Shown: in pieces, positions 14,949-22,306 of the stretch
How positions within the stretch are numbered: the stretch's first letter is position 1
Layout: the number at the start of each line of letters is the position of its first letter
Source: an uncultured Selenomonadaceae bacterium
GTDB lineage: Bacteria > Bacillota > Negativicutes > Selenomonadales > Selenomonadaceae
Length of the DNA: 22,716 bases
NCBI GenBank assembly: GCA_905235425.1
Contig: CAJOKY010000028.1
Span: 1 to 22,716, forward strand
Direction of reading: 5' to 3'
Made by a program: the position numbers and the translations under genes
Notes under the pieces: generated by a model
The model's input: only the letters and a program-made list of their open reading frames with translations
Database searches by the model: none
Told to the model about the DNA's origin: nothing

Positions 14949-16766
14949 TTATTTTTGAACCCACTCTTTTTTATCGTAAATCCAATTTCCGCCGTCAGCT
15001 AAGGCAAAAGTCGGCGAACCTGAAACGCTTTCTAAATTCAAGCTGTATTCGCCGCCGACAAATTCCATTTTAATACCGCCACCTTTTACTGATTCAGCTA
15101 CAGTAATGTCAGAAAGGGCGATATTGAAAAGGTTAATGGTATCGTTATCCGCAGCACCGATAATTAAATCGTTGCCTTCGTACTTACCGAAAAAGAAAGT
15201 TTCAGCGCCGGTGCCTCCGATTAATGTATCGTTTGAATATGCCCCGTTACCGCCCCAAAGTGATGAATTTCCTGCGCCGCCTACAATTTTTATATTGCTG
15301 TCATTTGCACCGGCAAGCTGATTGTCGCCGGTTGATTCGGACGCGTCAATATTCGTTATCTCGTAATAACTTTGACCGTAACTGCCGTCAAGCCAAATCA
15401 TATTTTTTCGTGAATCGGCAACTTTCAAAGTGTTGTCGGGTGAACCGCCCATAAAGAGATTTACTGCCGGATCATAGGTCAAAGTATTTGAATTGAAGAA
15501 GTCGCCGATTTTTGCGCGGCTGATATTCGTTGCGTCCGTAGAATACTGAATTTCCGTATCAACGCTGTATTCTGTGGGTATGAGCAACTCTTCGCCGGTA
15601 GTCATCCTCATATGAAGGGTATTATTATCACGGTAAGCATGTTCGACGCCGCCGTTGTAAAAATTAATTACGTCGGAATTATCGGCAGAACCGAATACAA
15701 AATTTCTGATAAAGTCTACACCGTCAGTCATGCCGTACCAAAACATATCTCTGCCGTTACCGCCGTACATTGTATCGTTGTTGCCGCTACCGCCCCAAAT
15801 TGAATCGCCGCTTGAGCCTGCATAAATGACATTATCGCGCAGATTTCCTACCAACGTCCTTTTACGCGTTGAATTTCGTGCATCCAGCGTTTTGGCTGAA
15901 ATATTTCTGTACGTCGTAGTATGATTTATTTCGTCCGTACCCATAAGCCAAACATTACGCGTGTATTGGTCTGAAACATAGACGTTATAGTTATCGTAGC
16001 CTATGCCTGCGGGAAGTGCCGACATATCGTTTGTGTAATTTGAAATGACTTCGCCTAAATACGACGTTTGCAAACTGTCATCAACAAATCTCACGGCGGT
16101 AGCATAAACAACGTCATCAATATTTGTCACGCCTTGCAAAGTCACTCTCAATTTTTCCGAGTCACCTGTTAAAACGATATCGGTATAATTTCCCTGCGGA
16201 TCGGTTAAAATTGAATAGATAAAATATCCCGTTCCTTCGTCAAAGCAGAGATGAGCAGTGGAAGAAAAATCAGTTATAAGTGCTTCAATTCTGTAACCGG
16301 TAACGGTAGAAAGTTCTTCAAGTTCAGAAGTCAATGACGTATTGAAAGAAAAAGTGTCGCGACCGTCGCCGCCCGTCAATGTCAGATGGTTAATCGAAAA
16401 TACGGCGTCACTGGCATTGTTGTAAAGCTTTACCGTAATATAATCATCGCCGACATCGCCGTAAACAACGGCTGAATCGTGAATAATAGTGATATCGTCA
16501 TTGCCCGCGTTGCCGCGTATTGTAGCTTCACCGCTTTGAGCACCGCCTCTACCGCCGCCGCTTGTCGTAGCGCCGCCGCTCGAAGGCAAAAATACCAGTG
16601 TGTCGTTGTCATTGCCGCCGTAAATAAAACCGCCTGATCCGCGACTTGCCACATAATCATTGCCACCCAATGCGGAAATTGATACACCGTTGCCGCTTGA
16701 GCTTATCCAATCGGCATCCGACGTTCCGTTTATCGCCGCATTCGCTGCGCTTACTATGGTTGTCAT
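14949..16766 (-). CDS. RTX-like calcium-binding repeat protein
   Basis: About 605 residues rich in Gly, Asn, Asp and Ser, with many degenerate RTX nonapeptides (GGNDNDTL, GGDGRDTF, GGNGRDMF, GGTGAETF). These are the hemolysin-type Ca-binding repeats that fold as a beta roll after secretion. I place the start at ATG 16766 because GGAGG lies 10 bp upstream; a TTG at 16805 has no such support. The start MTTIVSAANAAINGTSDADWI has no signal peptide, as expected for type I secretion substrates, but no transporter genes are nearby. Two modules of about 105 residues (about 259-372 and 443-548) resemble each other, each with a WGG..NDT..GG core. No enzymatic domain is visible. It could be a surface or adhesion protein. 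Confidence 0.85.
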   Translation of the reverse strand: MTTIVSAANAAINGTSDADWISSSGNGVSISALGGNDYVASRGSGGFIYGGNDNDTLVFLPSSGGATTSGGGRGGAQSGEATIRGNAGNDDITIIHDSAVVYGDVGDDYITVKLYNNASDAVFSINHLTLTGGDGRDTFSFNTSLTSELEELSTVTGYRIEALITDFSSTAHLCFDEGTGYFIYSILTDPQGNYTDIVLTGDSEKLRVTLQGVTNIDDVVYATAVRFVDDSLQTSYLGEVISNYTNDMSALPAGIGYDNYNVYVSDQYTRNVWLMGTDEINHTTTYRNISAKTLDARNSTRKRTLVGNLRDNVIYAGSSGDSIWGGSGNNDTMYGGNGRDMFWYGMTDGVDFIRNFVFGSADNSDVINFYNGGVEHAYRDNNTLHMRMTTGEELLIPTEYSVDTEIQYSTDATNISRAKIGDFFNSNTLTYDPAVNLFMGGSPDNTLKVADSRKNMIWLDGSYGQSYYEITNIDASESTGDNQLAGANDSNIKIVGGAGNSSLWGGNGAYSNDTLIGGTGAETFFFGKYEGNDLIIGAADNDTINLFNIALSDITVAESVKGGGIKMEFVGGEYSLNLESVSGSPTFALADGGNWIYDKKEWVQK

Positions 16767-16922
16767 AAAATTTTTTCCTCCAATCGAATCCGGCTTTTCA
16801 CCCAAATTTTTATCAATCTTATTTCATTTTATCGCCGAATTTTTTATTACGCTTAAAAATTTTCAATGTTATTTTCAGCTAATTTTAACATAAATACACT
16901 GAATTTGAAGTAAAAATTTTCA

Positions 16923-16951
16923 TTGTGACAAAGTAATTTCTATGCTAAAAT
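16923..16951 (+). promoter_or_regulatory. Promoter of the zinc-ribbon protein-queC unit
   Basis: TTGTGA (16923-16928), 17-bp spacer and TAAAAT (16946-16951) with an extended TGC before it. It lies 33 bp before the start codon at 16985. The 218-bp gap to the divergent RTX gene (16767-16984) is very AT-rich; I could not identify a convincing RTX promoter in it. Confidence 0.6.
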
Positions 16952-16984
16952 AGCACGAAAAAAATTTTTAAGGAAGTGACGGTC

Positions 16985-17425
16985 ATGAAGTGTCGACGGT
17001 GCGGCAAAGAAATAAATAATTCGACTCGGTGCAGTTTTTGCGGCTATGATAATGTTGAAGAAAACGCTGTCCGAGAAATGAGCAGTGCTGAAAAAAATTT
17101 TTATAACGGCGTGACTATTGACATAAGTTCCGACGGAAAAAGTTACAATGACCGCAGGGAAGATGAATACACCGGCTACAGAAGTACTTACGTAAATTTC
17201 GGCGGCACCAGTATGCTTTTCAATATTCTTTCAAAACTTATCGGAGGACTTTTCAGAGGAAGTTTTTGGGCAAAAATTATTGCCGTCGCAGTGTTTCTTG
17301 CCTTCGCGGCGTTTATGTTTTTCGTCGCTCTGCCGATTTTTTTCGTACTTGTGGCAGGTGCCGTCATAATTTTGGTAGTTGTTCCTTATATAAAAAATAA
17401 ATTTTTCGGGAGAAGGTTACGATGA
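16985..17425 (+). CDS. Zinc-ribbon membrane protein of unknown function
   Basis: 146 residues. The N-terminus carries a zinc ribbon with C3-x2-C6 and C16-x2-C19. A polar linker of about 75 residues follows, then two hydrophobic helices (about 95-115 and 117-137) and a basic tail. This suggests a cytoplasmic metal-binding head on a membrane anchor, a common layout for poorly known bacterial zinc-ribbon proteins; no enzymatic role can be read. I chose ATG 16985 because AAGGAAG precedes it by 8 bp; the GTG at 16976 overlaps that site. The stop TGA overlaps the queC ATG (ATGA), so the two are translationally coupled. Confidence 0.8.
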   Translation: MKCRRCGKEINNSTRCSFCGYDNVEENAVREMSSAEKNFYNGVTIDISSDGKSYNDRREDEYTGYRSTYVNFGGTSMLFNILSKLIGGLFRGSFWAKIIAVAVFLAFAAFMFFVALPIFFVLVAGAVIILVVVPYIKNKFFGRRLR

Positions 17426-18138
17426 AAGCAACCGTACTTTTAAGCGGCGGGCTTGATTCTGCTACATGTCTCGGCATTGCCGTAAAAAAATATGGGCGTG
17501 AAAATATTGTCGCTGTTTCAATTTTTTACGGTCAACGTCATGCTCGTGAGCTTGACAGCGCAAAAAAAATAGCCGCGTATTACGGCGTTAATCATTATGA
17601 ATTTGATGCCGCGCAGGTTATGTCTTATTCCGATTCCGCGCTTATGAACACTTCGACTAAAAATATTGAAAAGTCAAGTTACGGCGAACAGGTGAAAAAA
17701 AATCTGCGCGTCGATACATATGTACCATTTCGCAACGGTTTAATGTTATCTATGGCGGCAAGCTTTACCGACGGCATTTTTAACGGCACCGATGCTGAAA
17801 TTTTTATCGGCGTTCACCAAGATGACAGCGCCGTAAATGCTTATGCTGATTGCAGTGAAAATTTTATTCGCGCTATAGGTGAGGCGGTTAATATCGGAAC
17901 TTACGGCAAAATAAAAATCGTCGCACCGTTTCTCGGTATGACGAAGGCTGATATTGTTAAAATCGGTCTTGAATTAAATGTGCCGTATGAATTGACGTGG
18001 AGCTGCTACGAACGCGGCGAAATTCCCTGCGGTAAGTGCGCCACCTGCCTTGACAGAGCCGCCGCCTTTGCCGCGAACGGTGTAGCAGATCCCGCGTTAA
18101 AAATTCCACAGCACGGCAATGATAAGCGCGGGCAGTAA
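17422..18138 (+). CDS. queC: 7-cyano-7-deazaguanine synthase QueC
   Basis: Converts 7-carboxy-7-deazaguanine, ammonia and ATP to preQ0 in the queuosine tRNA-modification pathway. The 238 residues begin with the PP-loop SGGLDS (8-13). Conserved FYGQRHARELD follows, then VPFRNGLML near 105, and the zinc site C195, C203, C206, C209 (SCYERGEIPCGKCATC) near the C-terminus. All key residues are present. The gene overlaps the zinc-ribbon protein gene by 4 bp. queD, queE and folE are not in the window. Its last 42 bp overlap the 3' end of the convergent DUF554 gene. Confidence 0.95.
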   Translation: MKATVLLSGGLDSATCLGIAVKKYGRENIVAVSIFYGQRHARELDSAKKIAAYYGVNHYEFDAAQVMSYSDSALMNTSTKNIEKSSYGEQVKKNLRVDTYVPFRNGLMLSMAASFTDGIFNGTDAEIFIGVHQDDSAVNAYADCSENFIRAIGEAVNIGTYGKIKIVAPFLGMTKADIVKIGLELNVPYELTWSCYERGEIPCGKCATCLDRAAAFAANGVADPALKIPQHGNDKRGQ

Positions 18139-18804
18139 ATTGGCAACGCGAATTTTATTTCCGAACATTAAATTTATCCCTACGCAAAAAATCAGCGCGT
18201 TTCCTACGAAAGACAGATTTTTCAACGCGATTTCTGTCATAAACGGTTCAATAAAACCTGCACAAAAAGTTATTGCTCCTTGAAAAATTCCAACAGATAT
18301 ACTCGAAAATATACAGCCCTTGCCGAGACTCGCCGTCATTACCAAAATTATTATTAAATCAAGAAACGCCTTTGCAATTAAAATCGTGTTGTCGTGCAGT
18401 AGCCTATCGTTAATCGCGCCGATAACTGCCATAGCGCCGATGCAAACGGTAAGCGACGCCGTTACAAACGCGTCAACAAATTTTGTATCTTCGTCATTGC
18501 CTGAACGAGTTCGCAACCATATACCGAATTTTTCAAAGGCGCCGTCAATATCGATAATTTCACCGATAAGCCCGCCGCCGATTAAACCGGCTATTAAAAG
18601 TGTCGTTCCGCCGTCTTGAAAGCCTTTTAACGTACCGTCAGCGCCAATAAAAATTACGGCAACCGCGCAGGACATTTGTAAAGTATTTTGAATTTTTTCT
18701 GTTAAAAAATTGCCGCCGAAAAGTCCGATTAACCCGCCGATTATAATGGCGAAAACATTGATGACCGTGCCGCCGCCGCTGAAATTAAAAAATTCAAGTA
18801 TCAT
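18097..18804 (-). CDS. DUF554 family membrane protein
   Basis: 235 residues with about seven hydrophobic helices. The Gly-rich N-terminal pattern (GTVINVFAIIIGGLIGLFGG), then GGGLIGEIIDIDGAFEKFG and the loop with SLTVCIGAMAVIGAINDRL, match the DUF554/YdfK family. Family members are inner-membrane proteins often suggested to be transporters; the substrate is unknown. The ATG has GAGG 8 bp upstream on the minus strand. The 3' end overlaps queC by 42 bp in opposite orientation. It diverges from the BofA-family gene, with only 36 bp between the two starts, so the two promoters must share that gap. Confidence 0.88.
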   Translation of the reverse strand: MILEFFNFSGGGTVINVFAIIIGGLIGLFGGNFLTEKIQNTLQMSCAVAVIFIGADGTLKGFQDGGTTLLIAGLIGGGLIGEIIDIDGAFEKFGIWLRTRSGNDEDTKFVDAFVTASLTVCIGAMAVIGAINDRLLHDNTILIAKAFLDLIIILVMTASLGKGCIFSSISVGIFQGAITFCAGFIEPFMTEIALKNLSFVGNALIFCVGINLMFGNKIRVANLLPALIIAVLWNF

Positions 18805-18840
18805 AAATTTAACCTCGATTTGAAAGGACTTGATATAAAA

Positions 18841-19104
18841 ATGGAATTGGCAATTTTAATTCAAGTAGCCATAGGCGTCGCAATTCTCTTTGTCATAAAA
18901 AAAATATTATCGCTACCTATCTGGGTGCTGAAAAACAGCATTGCGGGAGCGATAATGCTTTATATATTTAACTTATTCGGCTTTTTCACGCTGAAAATAA
19001 CCTTCATACACTGCCTTATTGTCGGCGTACTCGGCATACCGGGACTTATAGGCTTGATAATTTATTTTTATCAAATTGTGCCGGAAGTTGGTTCGTTACT
19101 CTGA
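18841..19104 (+). CDS. BofA-family (pro-sigmaK processing inhibitor-like) membrane protein
   Basis: 87 residues, the usual length of this family, with three hydrophobic segments and the typical C-terminal HCLIVGVLGIPGLIGLIIYF pattern. In Bacillus BofA restrains the SpoIVFB protease during sporulation. Homologs are also common in Firmicutes where that role is not established. I chose ATG 18841, with AAAGGA about 12 bp upstream; an in-frame TTG at 18820 would add seven residues including that site. A hairpin terminator overlapping the lonB 3' end follows. Confidence 0.8.
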   Translation: MELAILIQVAIGVAILFVIKKILSLPIWVLKNSIAGAIMLYIFNLFGFFTLKITFIHCLIVGVLGIPGLIGLIIYFYQIVPEVGSLL

Positions 19105-19120
19105 TTAAGCCGCCGAATCT

Positions 19121-19157
19121 TTTGCCGAATCTTTTATAAGGATCGGCAAATTTTTTT
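19121..19157 (+). terminator. Terminator of the BofA-family gene, overlapping the lonB 3' end
   Basis: TTTGCCGA (19121-19128) pairs with TCGGCAAA (19143-19150) and is followed by seven T (19151-19157). The last codons of lonB (minus strand, stop at 19134-19136) are part of the hairpin. The left arm sits in an exact 12-bp tandem duplication, GCCGAATCTTTT (19112-19123 and 19124-19135). Confidence 0.7.
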
Positions 19158-21104
19158 CTCTTCATAATCAAGCGTATTGGCAAAAATATATTGAAAAGCC
19201 TCCTCCGCCGTATTGACGGGATAAATATTCAAACCCAAGTGACCTTTCGGAATGTCTTTTGCATTTTCCTTCGGTATGACGAGAGTTTTAATACCCGCCT
19301 GCTTAGCACCGTAAGCTTTTTCAAAGACGCCGCCGACGGGGCGAACTTTACCCTGCAACGAAATTTCACCGGTAACTGCAACGTCTTGACGAATTTTTTT
19401 ACCTGTAACCGCGCTGACAAGTGCCGACAAAATCGCCGTACCTGCGCTGGGACCGTCAATATTTCCGCCGCCTATAACGTTAATGTGTACGTCGTAATCG
19501 TGAATGTCTTTACCCGTGACTTGACGCAGTACCGACGCCGCATTAAAAACGGAATCTTTCGCCATACTTCCCGCCGTTTCGTTGAATCGGATCGTACCTT
19601 TTCCCTTTTCGGCAGGAAAAACTATCGCCTCAATCTCAATGACAGAACCTATAAAGCCGCTTACACCCAGTCCGAAAATGTGACCTACCGTTGCATTGTC
19701 GGACGCTTTTTTTGTCACGAATTGAAACAGGCGGCTGACCTGCGCGACTTCATAAATATGTTTCTTAAGAATTTTAACTTTATCAGAATCTTTCAATGTG
19801 TCATCTTCAAGCGCGAGACTGTACGCGTCGGCAAGAATATTAATCGCCTTTCGCCCTTCAATGGTATATTCGCTGATAGTTTCCGCAATGCCGTCATCAA
19901 GTTCAACGTTTAATTTTTCGGCGGCATTTTTCACAATTTGAACAATATGCGCCGGTGTCAACGGTTCAAAATAAATCTCCGCGCAGCGTGAACGCAATGC
20001 GGGGTTAATTGAATGCGAATCGCGGGTAGTGGCGCCGATTAATACAAAGTCTGCAGGCGCACCGTTTTCAAAAAGCATTTTTACATAGGCAGGAACTTTT
20101 TCATCTGTCGGGTCATAGTAAGCTGACTCAAAATAGGCGCGTTTATCTTCCAGCACCTTCAGCAGTTTATTCTGCAACATCATATCCATTTCGCCTATTT
20201 CGTCAATGAACAAAATGCCGCCGTGCGCGTCCGTGACAAGACCGGGTTTAGGTTCAGGTACGCCGCTGTCAGCTAAAGATTTCTGCGCGCCTTGATAAAT
20301 TGGATCGTGTACCGATCCTAAAAGCGGGTTAGTCATATCGCGCGGATCCCAGCGTAAAGTTGTACCGTCTGTTTCGACAAACGGCGCGTCTTTAGAAAAG
20401 GGGCTTGAATCAAGTTCGCGTACTGCCTCAAGTACAAGCCGAGCCGCAGTAGTTTTACCTACGCCGGGCGGACCGTACAAAATTAAATGTTGCGGATAAG
20501 GTGACGCCAACTTTGCACGAAGGGATTTTACCGCGCGTTCCTGCCCTACAATTTCGTCAAGTGTCTTGGGACGTAAAAGCTCCATAACCGATTGAGTAAG
20601 GTGAACTTTTTCCAATTTTTCAAGTTGCTCCCGCTTTTTCACATCGTGCGGTGATTCATCCTCTGCCTTTTCTTCGCGCAGAATTTGTAACTTAATATCT
20701 TTGACGTATTCTTGATGATCCTTTTCAAGCTTTTCGGTAACTTTACGATCTATTTTATCTTCAATTTGCCGCCGCGTTATTATGTCCGCCATTAATTCAG
20801 ACAATCTTACAATTTCATCTTGAATAGCCTTCTTGGTGGAAGGTACAGAATTTAAAGTGGGATTTTCTTCCAAAATGCGACGTAACGCTAAAAGTCTTTC
20901 GCCGGGATTTTCAGAGCGCAGGTAGCGTAGGGCGTCCATTTTGCCTGCTTGAAGTACAAGCCGGTCTGAACCTATAACCTCTACTACAATGGCGTATAAC
21001 GCGTTAATTTCGCGGTCTAAATCACTTTCAGCATGCGGTATGTCAACGGGATTTTTATTTGTGCTGAAAATTTGTTTTATCGAGCTGAATAACGTTTTAA
21101 ACAA
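19134..21104 (-). CDS. lonB: LonB-type ATP-dependent protease
   Basis: 656 residues: a charged, partly coiled-coil N-terminal region (about 1-165), an AAA+ module and a C-terminal Lon protease domain. Walker A is GPPGVGKT (211-218), Walker B is ILFIDEIGEM, and a sensor/arginine-finger stretch NPALRSRCAEIYFEP follows. The catalytic dyad is S553 (DGPSAG) and K596 (GGVFEKAYGA), 43 residues apart exactly as in E. coli Lon. The LON substrate-binding domain of classical Lon is absent, and no membrane helix is seen, so this is the Firmicute LonB type and soluble. It is longer than Bacillus LonB (about 550). The start is TTG with AAGGAAG 8 bp upstream. It follows rplI on the same strand, separated by two repeat arrays. 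Confidence 0.9.
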   Translation of the reverse strand: MFKTLFSSIKQIFSTNKNPVDIPHAESDLDREINALYAIVVEVIGSDRLVLQAGKMDALRYLRSENPGERLLALRRILEENPTLNSVPSTKKAIQDEIVRLSELMADIITRRQIEDKIDRKVTEKLEKDHQEYVKDIKLQILREEKAEDESPHDVKKREQLEKLEKVHLTQSVMELLRPKTLDEIVGQERAVKSLRAKLASPYPQHLILYGPPGVGKTTAARLVLEAVRELDSSPFSKDAPFVETDGTTLRWDPRDMTNPLLGSVHDPIYQGAQKSLADSGVPEPKPGLVTDAHGGILFIDEIGEMDMMLQNKLLKVLEDKRAYFESAYYDPTDEKVPAYVKMLFENGAPADFVLIGATTRDSHSINPALRSRCAEIYFEPLTPAHIVQIVKNAAEKLNVELDDGIAETISEYTIEGRKAINILADAYSLALEDDTLKDSDKVKILKKHIYEVAQVSRLFQFVTKKASDNATVGHIFGLGVSGFIGSVIEIEAIVFPAEKGKGTIRFNETAGSMAKDSVFNAASVLRQVTGKDIHDYDVHINVIGGGNIDGPSAGTAILSALVSAVTGKKIRQDVAVTGEISLQGKVRPVGGVFEKAYGAKQAGIKTLVIPKENAKDIPKGHLGLNIYPVNTAEEAFQYIFANTLDYEEKKICRSL

Positions 21105-21123
21105 AAACTTACTTCCTTTTTAT

Positions 21124-21165
21124 ATAGTGAGTAGTAAGTAGTGAGTAGTAAGTAGTTAGTAATAG
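21124..21165 (+). repeat. Heptamer array, GTAGTRA type, upstream of lonB
   Basis: Five clean units (ATAGTGA, GTAGTAA, GTAGTGA, GTAGTAA, GTAGTTA) and one degenerate unit, 20 bp before the lonB start. Unlike most other arrays here it is not at a stop codon. Its TAG-bearing strand is opposite to the direction of lonB transcription. Confidence 0.85.
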
Positions 21166-21168
21166 TTA

Positions 21169-21220
21169 GGGCGTGTTGAATAAATCGAATTTATAACAGT
21201 AAAAATTTTTGAAAACGCCC
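21169..21220. repeat. Nested inverted-repeat element between two heptamer arrays
   Basis: The outer arms GGGCGT (21169-21174) and ACGCCC (21215-21220) enclose a second inverted repeat built on ATAAAT/ATTTAT around CGA, extended by TGTT/AACA. A short AAAAATTTTT palindrome also lies inside. It occupies the space between the GTAGTRA array and the rplI-side array. No coding capacity. Confidence 0.5.
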
Positions 21221-21222
21221 CA

Positions 21223-21271
21223 GCTACATGCTAATTACTAATTCTAAATTCTAAATTCTTAATTTTAAATT
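21223..21271 (-). repeat. Heptamer array, AATTTAG type, at the rplI stop
   Basis: Seven 7-bp units in phase. In the rplI direction they read AATTTAA, AATTAAG, AATTTAG twice, AATTAGT, AATTAGC and ATGTAGC. The first unit overlaps the rplI stop codon (21270-21272), and nearly every unit contains a TAA or TAG in the transcribed sense. Confidence 0.85.
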
Positions 21272-21716
21272 ATTTCTCTACTACTTCGACTTTCATTTTT
21301 ACTGAAGTTTCGGGATGCAGTTTGATAACGGCTTCATAAGTGCCGATGCTGGACACTTCTTCTTGAATGGAAATTTTGCGCTTATCGACGTTAAGCCCGT
21401 GATTTTCCTTAAGCGCCTTTGCAATGTCACTGCCGCCTACAGAGCCGAAAAGTTTTCCGTCCTTGCCGAGTTTTATCGGAATGCGTACACTTATTTTTTC
21501 AAGTTGTGCACCGAGAAGTTTAGCTTCATCAGCCTCCTGCTGTGCTTTACGTGCTTTATTTTCAGCCTTAATCTTCGCAGTATTTAAATTTGCCGTACTT
21601 GCCTCAACTGCCAAATTGCGCGGCAGGAGAAAATTTCTGCCGTAGCCGTCCGCCACATTTACAACGTCACCTTTTGCACCGACATTTTTAACATCTGCCT
21701 GTAAAATAACTTTCAC
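21270..21716 (-). CDS. rplI: 50S ribosomal protein L9
   Basis: 148 residues, the normal length. The N-terminal domain has the L9 signature (MKVILQADVKNVGAKGDVV, ADGYGRNFLLPRNLA). The long charged connecting helix runs from about 45 to 80. The C-terminal domain carries GKLFGSVGGSDIAKAL. L9 binds 23S rRNA near the L1 stalk and limits frameshifting. The start is GTG at 21716 with AAAGGAA 9 bp upstream. It lies upstream of lonB on the same strand; in several Firmicutes rplI is also followed by a protease or helicase gene. Confidence 0.97.
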   Translation of the reverse strand: MKVILQADVKNVGAKGDVVNVADGYGRNFLLPRNLAVEASTANLNTAKIKAENKARKAQQEADEAKLLGAQLEKISVRIPIKLGKDGKLFGSVGGSDIAKALKENHGLNVDKRKISIQEEVSSIGTYEAVIKLHPETSVKMKVEVVEK

Positions 21717-21834
21717 TTTAACACGTTCCTTTCAAAAAATTTTTGCCTATTCAGTCAACAGAGCCTGCCCAAAAAAATTCGGACAAGCCCCGTTGGTTAT
21801 AGTCTACGATAAAAGTCAGGGTAAATTCCCTAAG

Positions 21835-22302
21835 CTAAAAATTTCTGTCTACGGAAATTGCAATTTCGACGCTGTGACCTTGCAAGTCCATCTCAATAAC
21901 AAGGTATTGACCTTCACTTATTTTCAATGAAAAGCCTTCGCCTATCGTCAAATTCGGCGTAGAAATATCAACGTCAAGACCCATTTGCGTGAGATTAGTT
22001 GCGGCATTTGCAGAGAGCATATTTGAAAGTTCGCTAATCGCACTTTGCGCCATAGCATCAAATTCCGGTACAGGCATCCCCATCATCATAGTTGAGGCGA
22101 TAAATCTAGCCGTTTCATCTTCCATATTGTAGACGACATTGCCGCGCAACTGTTTGGTAAAACCAACCATAACGACTACGCCGCGACTCATGGCATGTTT
22201 ATTTTTGACAACCATATTTTTCTTTTTTGGGGGTTCAAAACCGAGCATCGGCATGACAGCCACGAATGCTTCGAGAAATGGGTTTACGAGTTTTGCATCC
22301 AT
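21835..22302 (-). CDS. CheC/CheX-type chemotaxis phosphatase-like protein
   Basis: 155 residues of the CheC/CheX fold, whose members dephosphorylate CheY-P. The active-site pattern is present as S-x3-E-x2-N (SAISELSN) with a Pro 22 residues after the Asn (DISTPNL), close to the family pattern D/S-x3-E-x2-N-x22-P. The N-terminus (MDAKLVNPFLEAFVAVMPMLGF) is typical of CheX. GGAG lies 9 bp before the ATG, inside the end of the upstream paralogue. The upstream stop and this ATG are 4 bp apart, so the pair forms an operon. The 118 bp down to rplI contain two weak hairpins but no clear terminator or promoter. Flagellar or other chemotaxis genes are not visible. Confidence 0.85.
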   Translation of the reverse strand: MDAKLVNPFLEAFVAVMPMLGFEPPKKKNMVVKNKHAMSRGVVVMVGFTKQLRGNVVYNMEDETARFIASTMMMGMPVPEFDAMAQSAISELSNMLSANAATNLTQMGLDVDISTPNLTIGEGFSLKISEGQYLVIEMDLQGHSVEIAISVDRNF

Positions 22303-22306
22303 GGTA

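Noticed and set aside
15106..15803. Plus-strand open frames opposite the RTX gene (at 15106, 15224 and 15612)
   Set aside because: They are by-products of the repetitive Gly/Asp-rich codons on the other strand and have no ribosome binding sites.
19191..19913. Plus-strand open frame (240 codons) opposite lonB
   Set aside because: It is antisense to the catalytic Lon domain, whose motifs are intact, and its protein is rich in Asn, Arg and Phe as expected from a shadow frame.
21717..21834. Terminator or riboswitch between the CheX-type gene and rplI
   Set aside because: Two hairpins can be drawn (21763-21788 and around 21818-21831) but both are weak, contain wobble pairs or lack a T-run, and no known riboswitch motif is seen.
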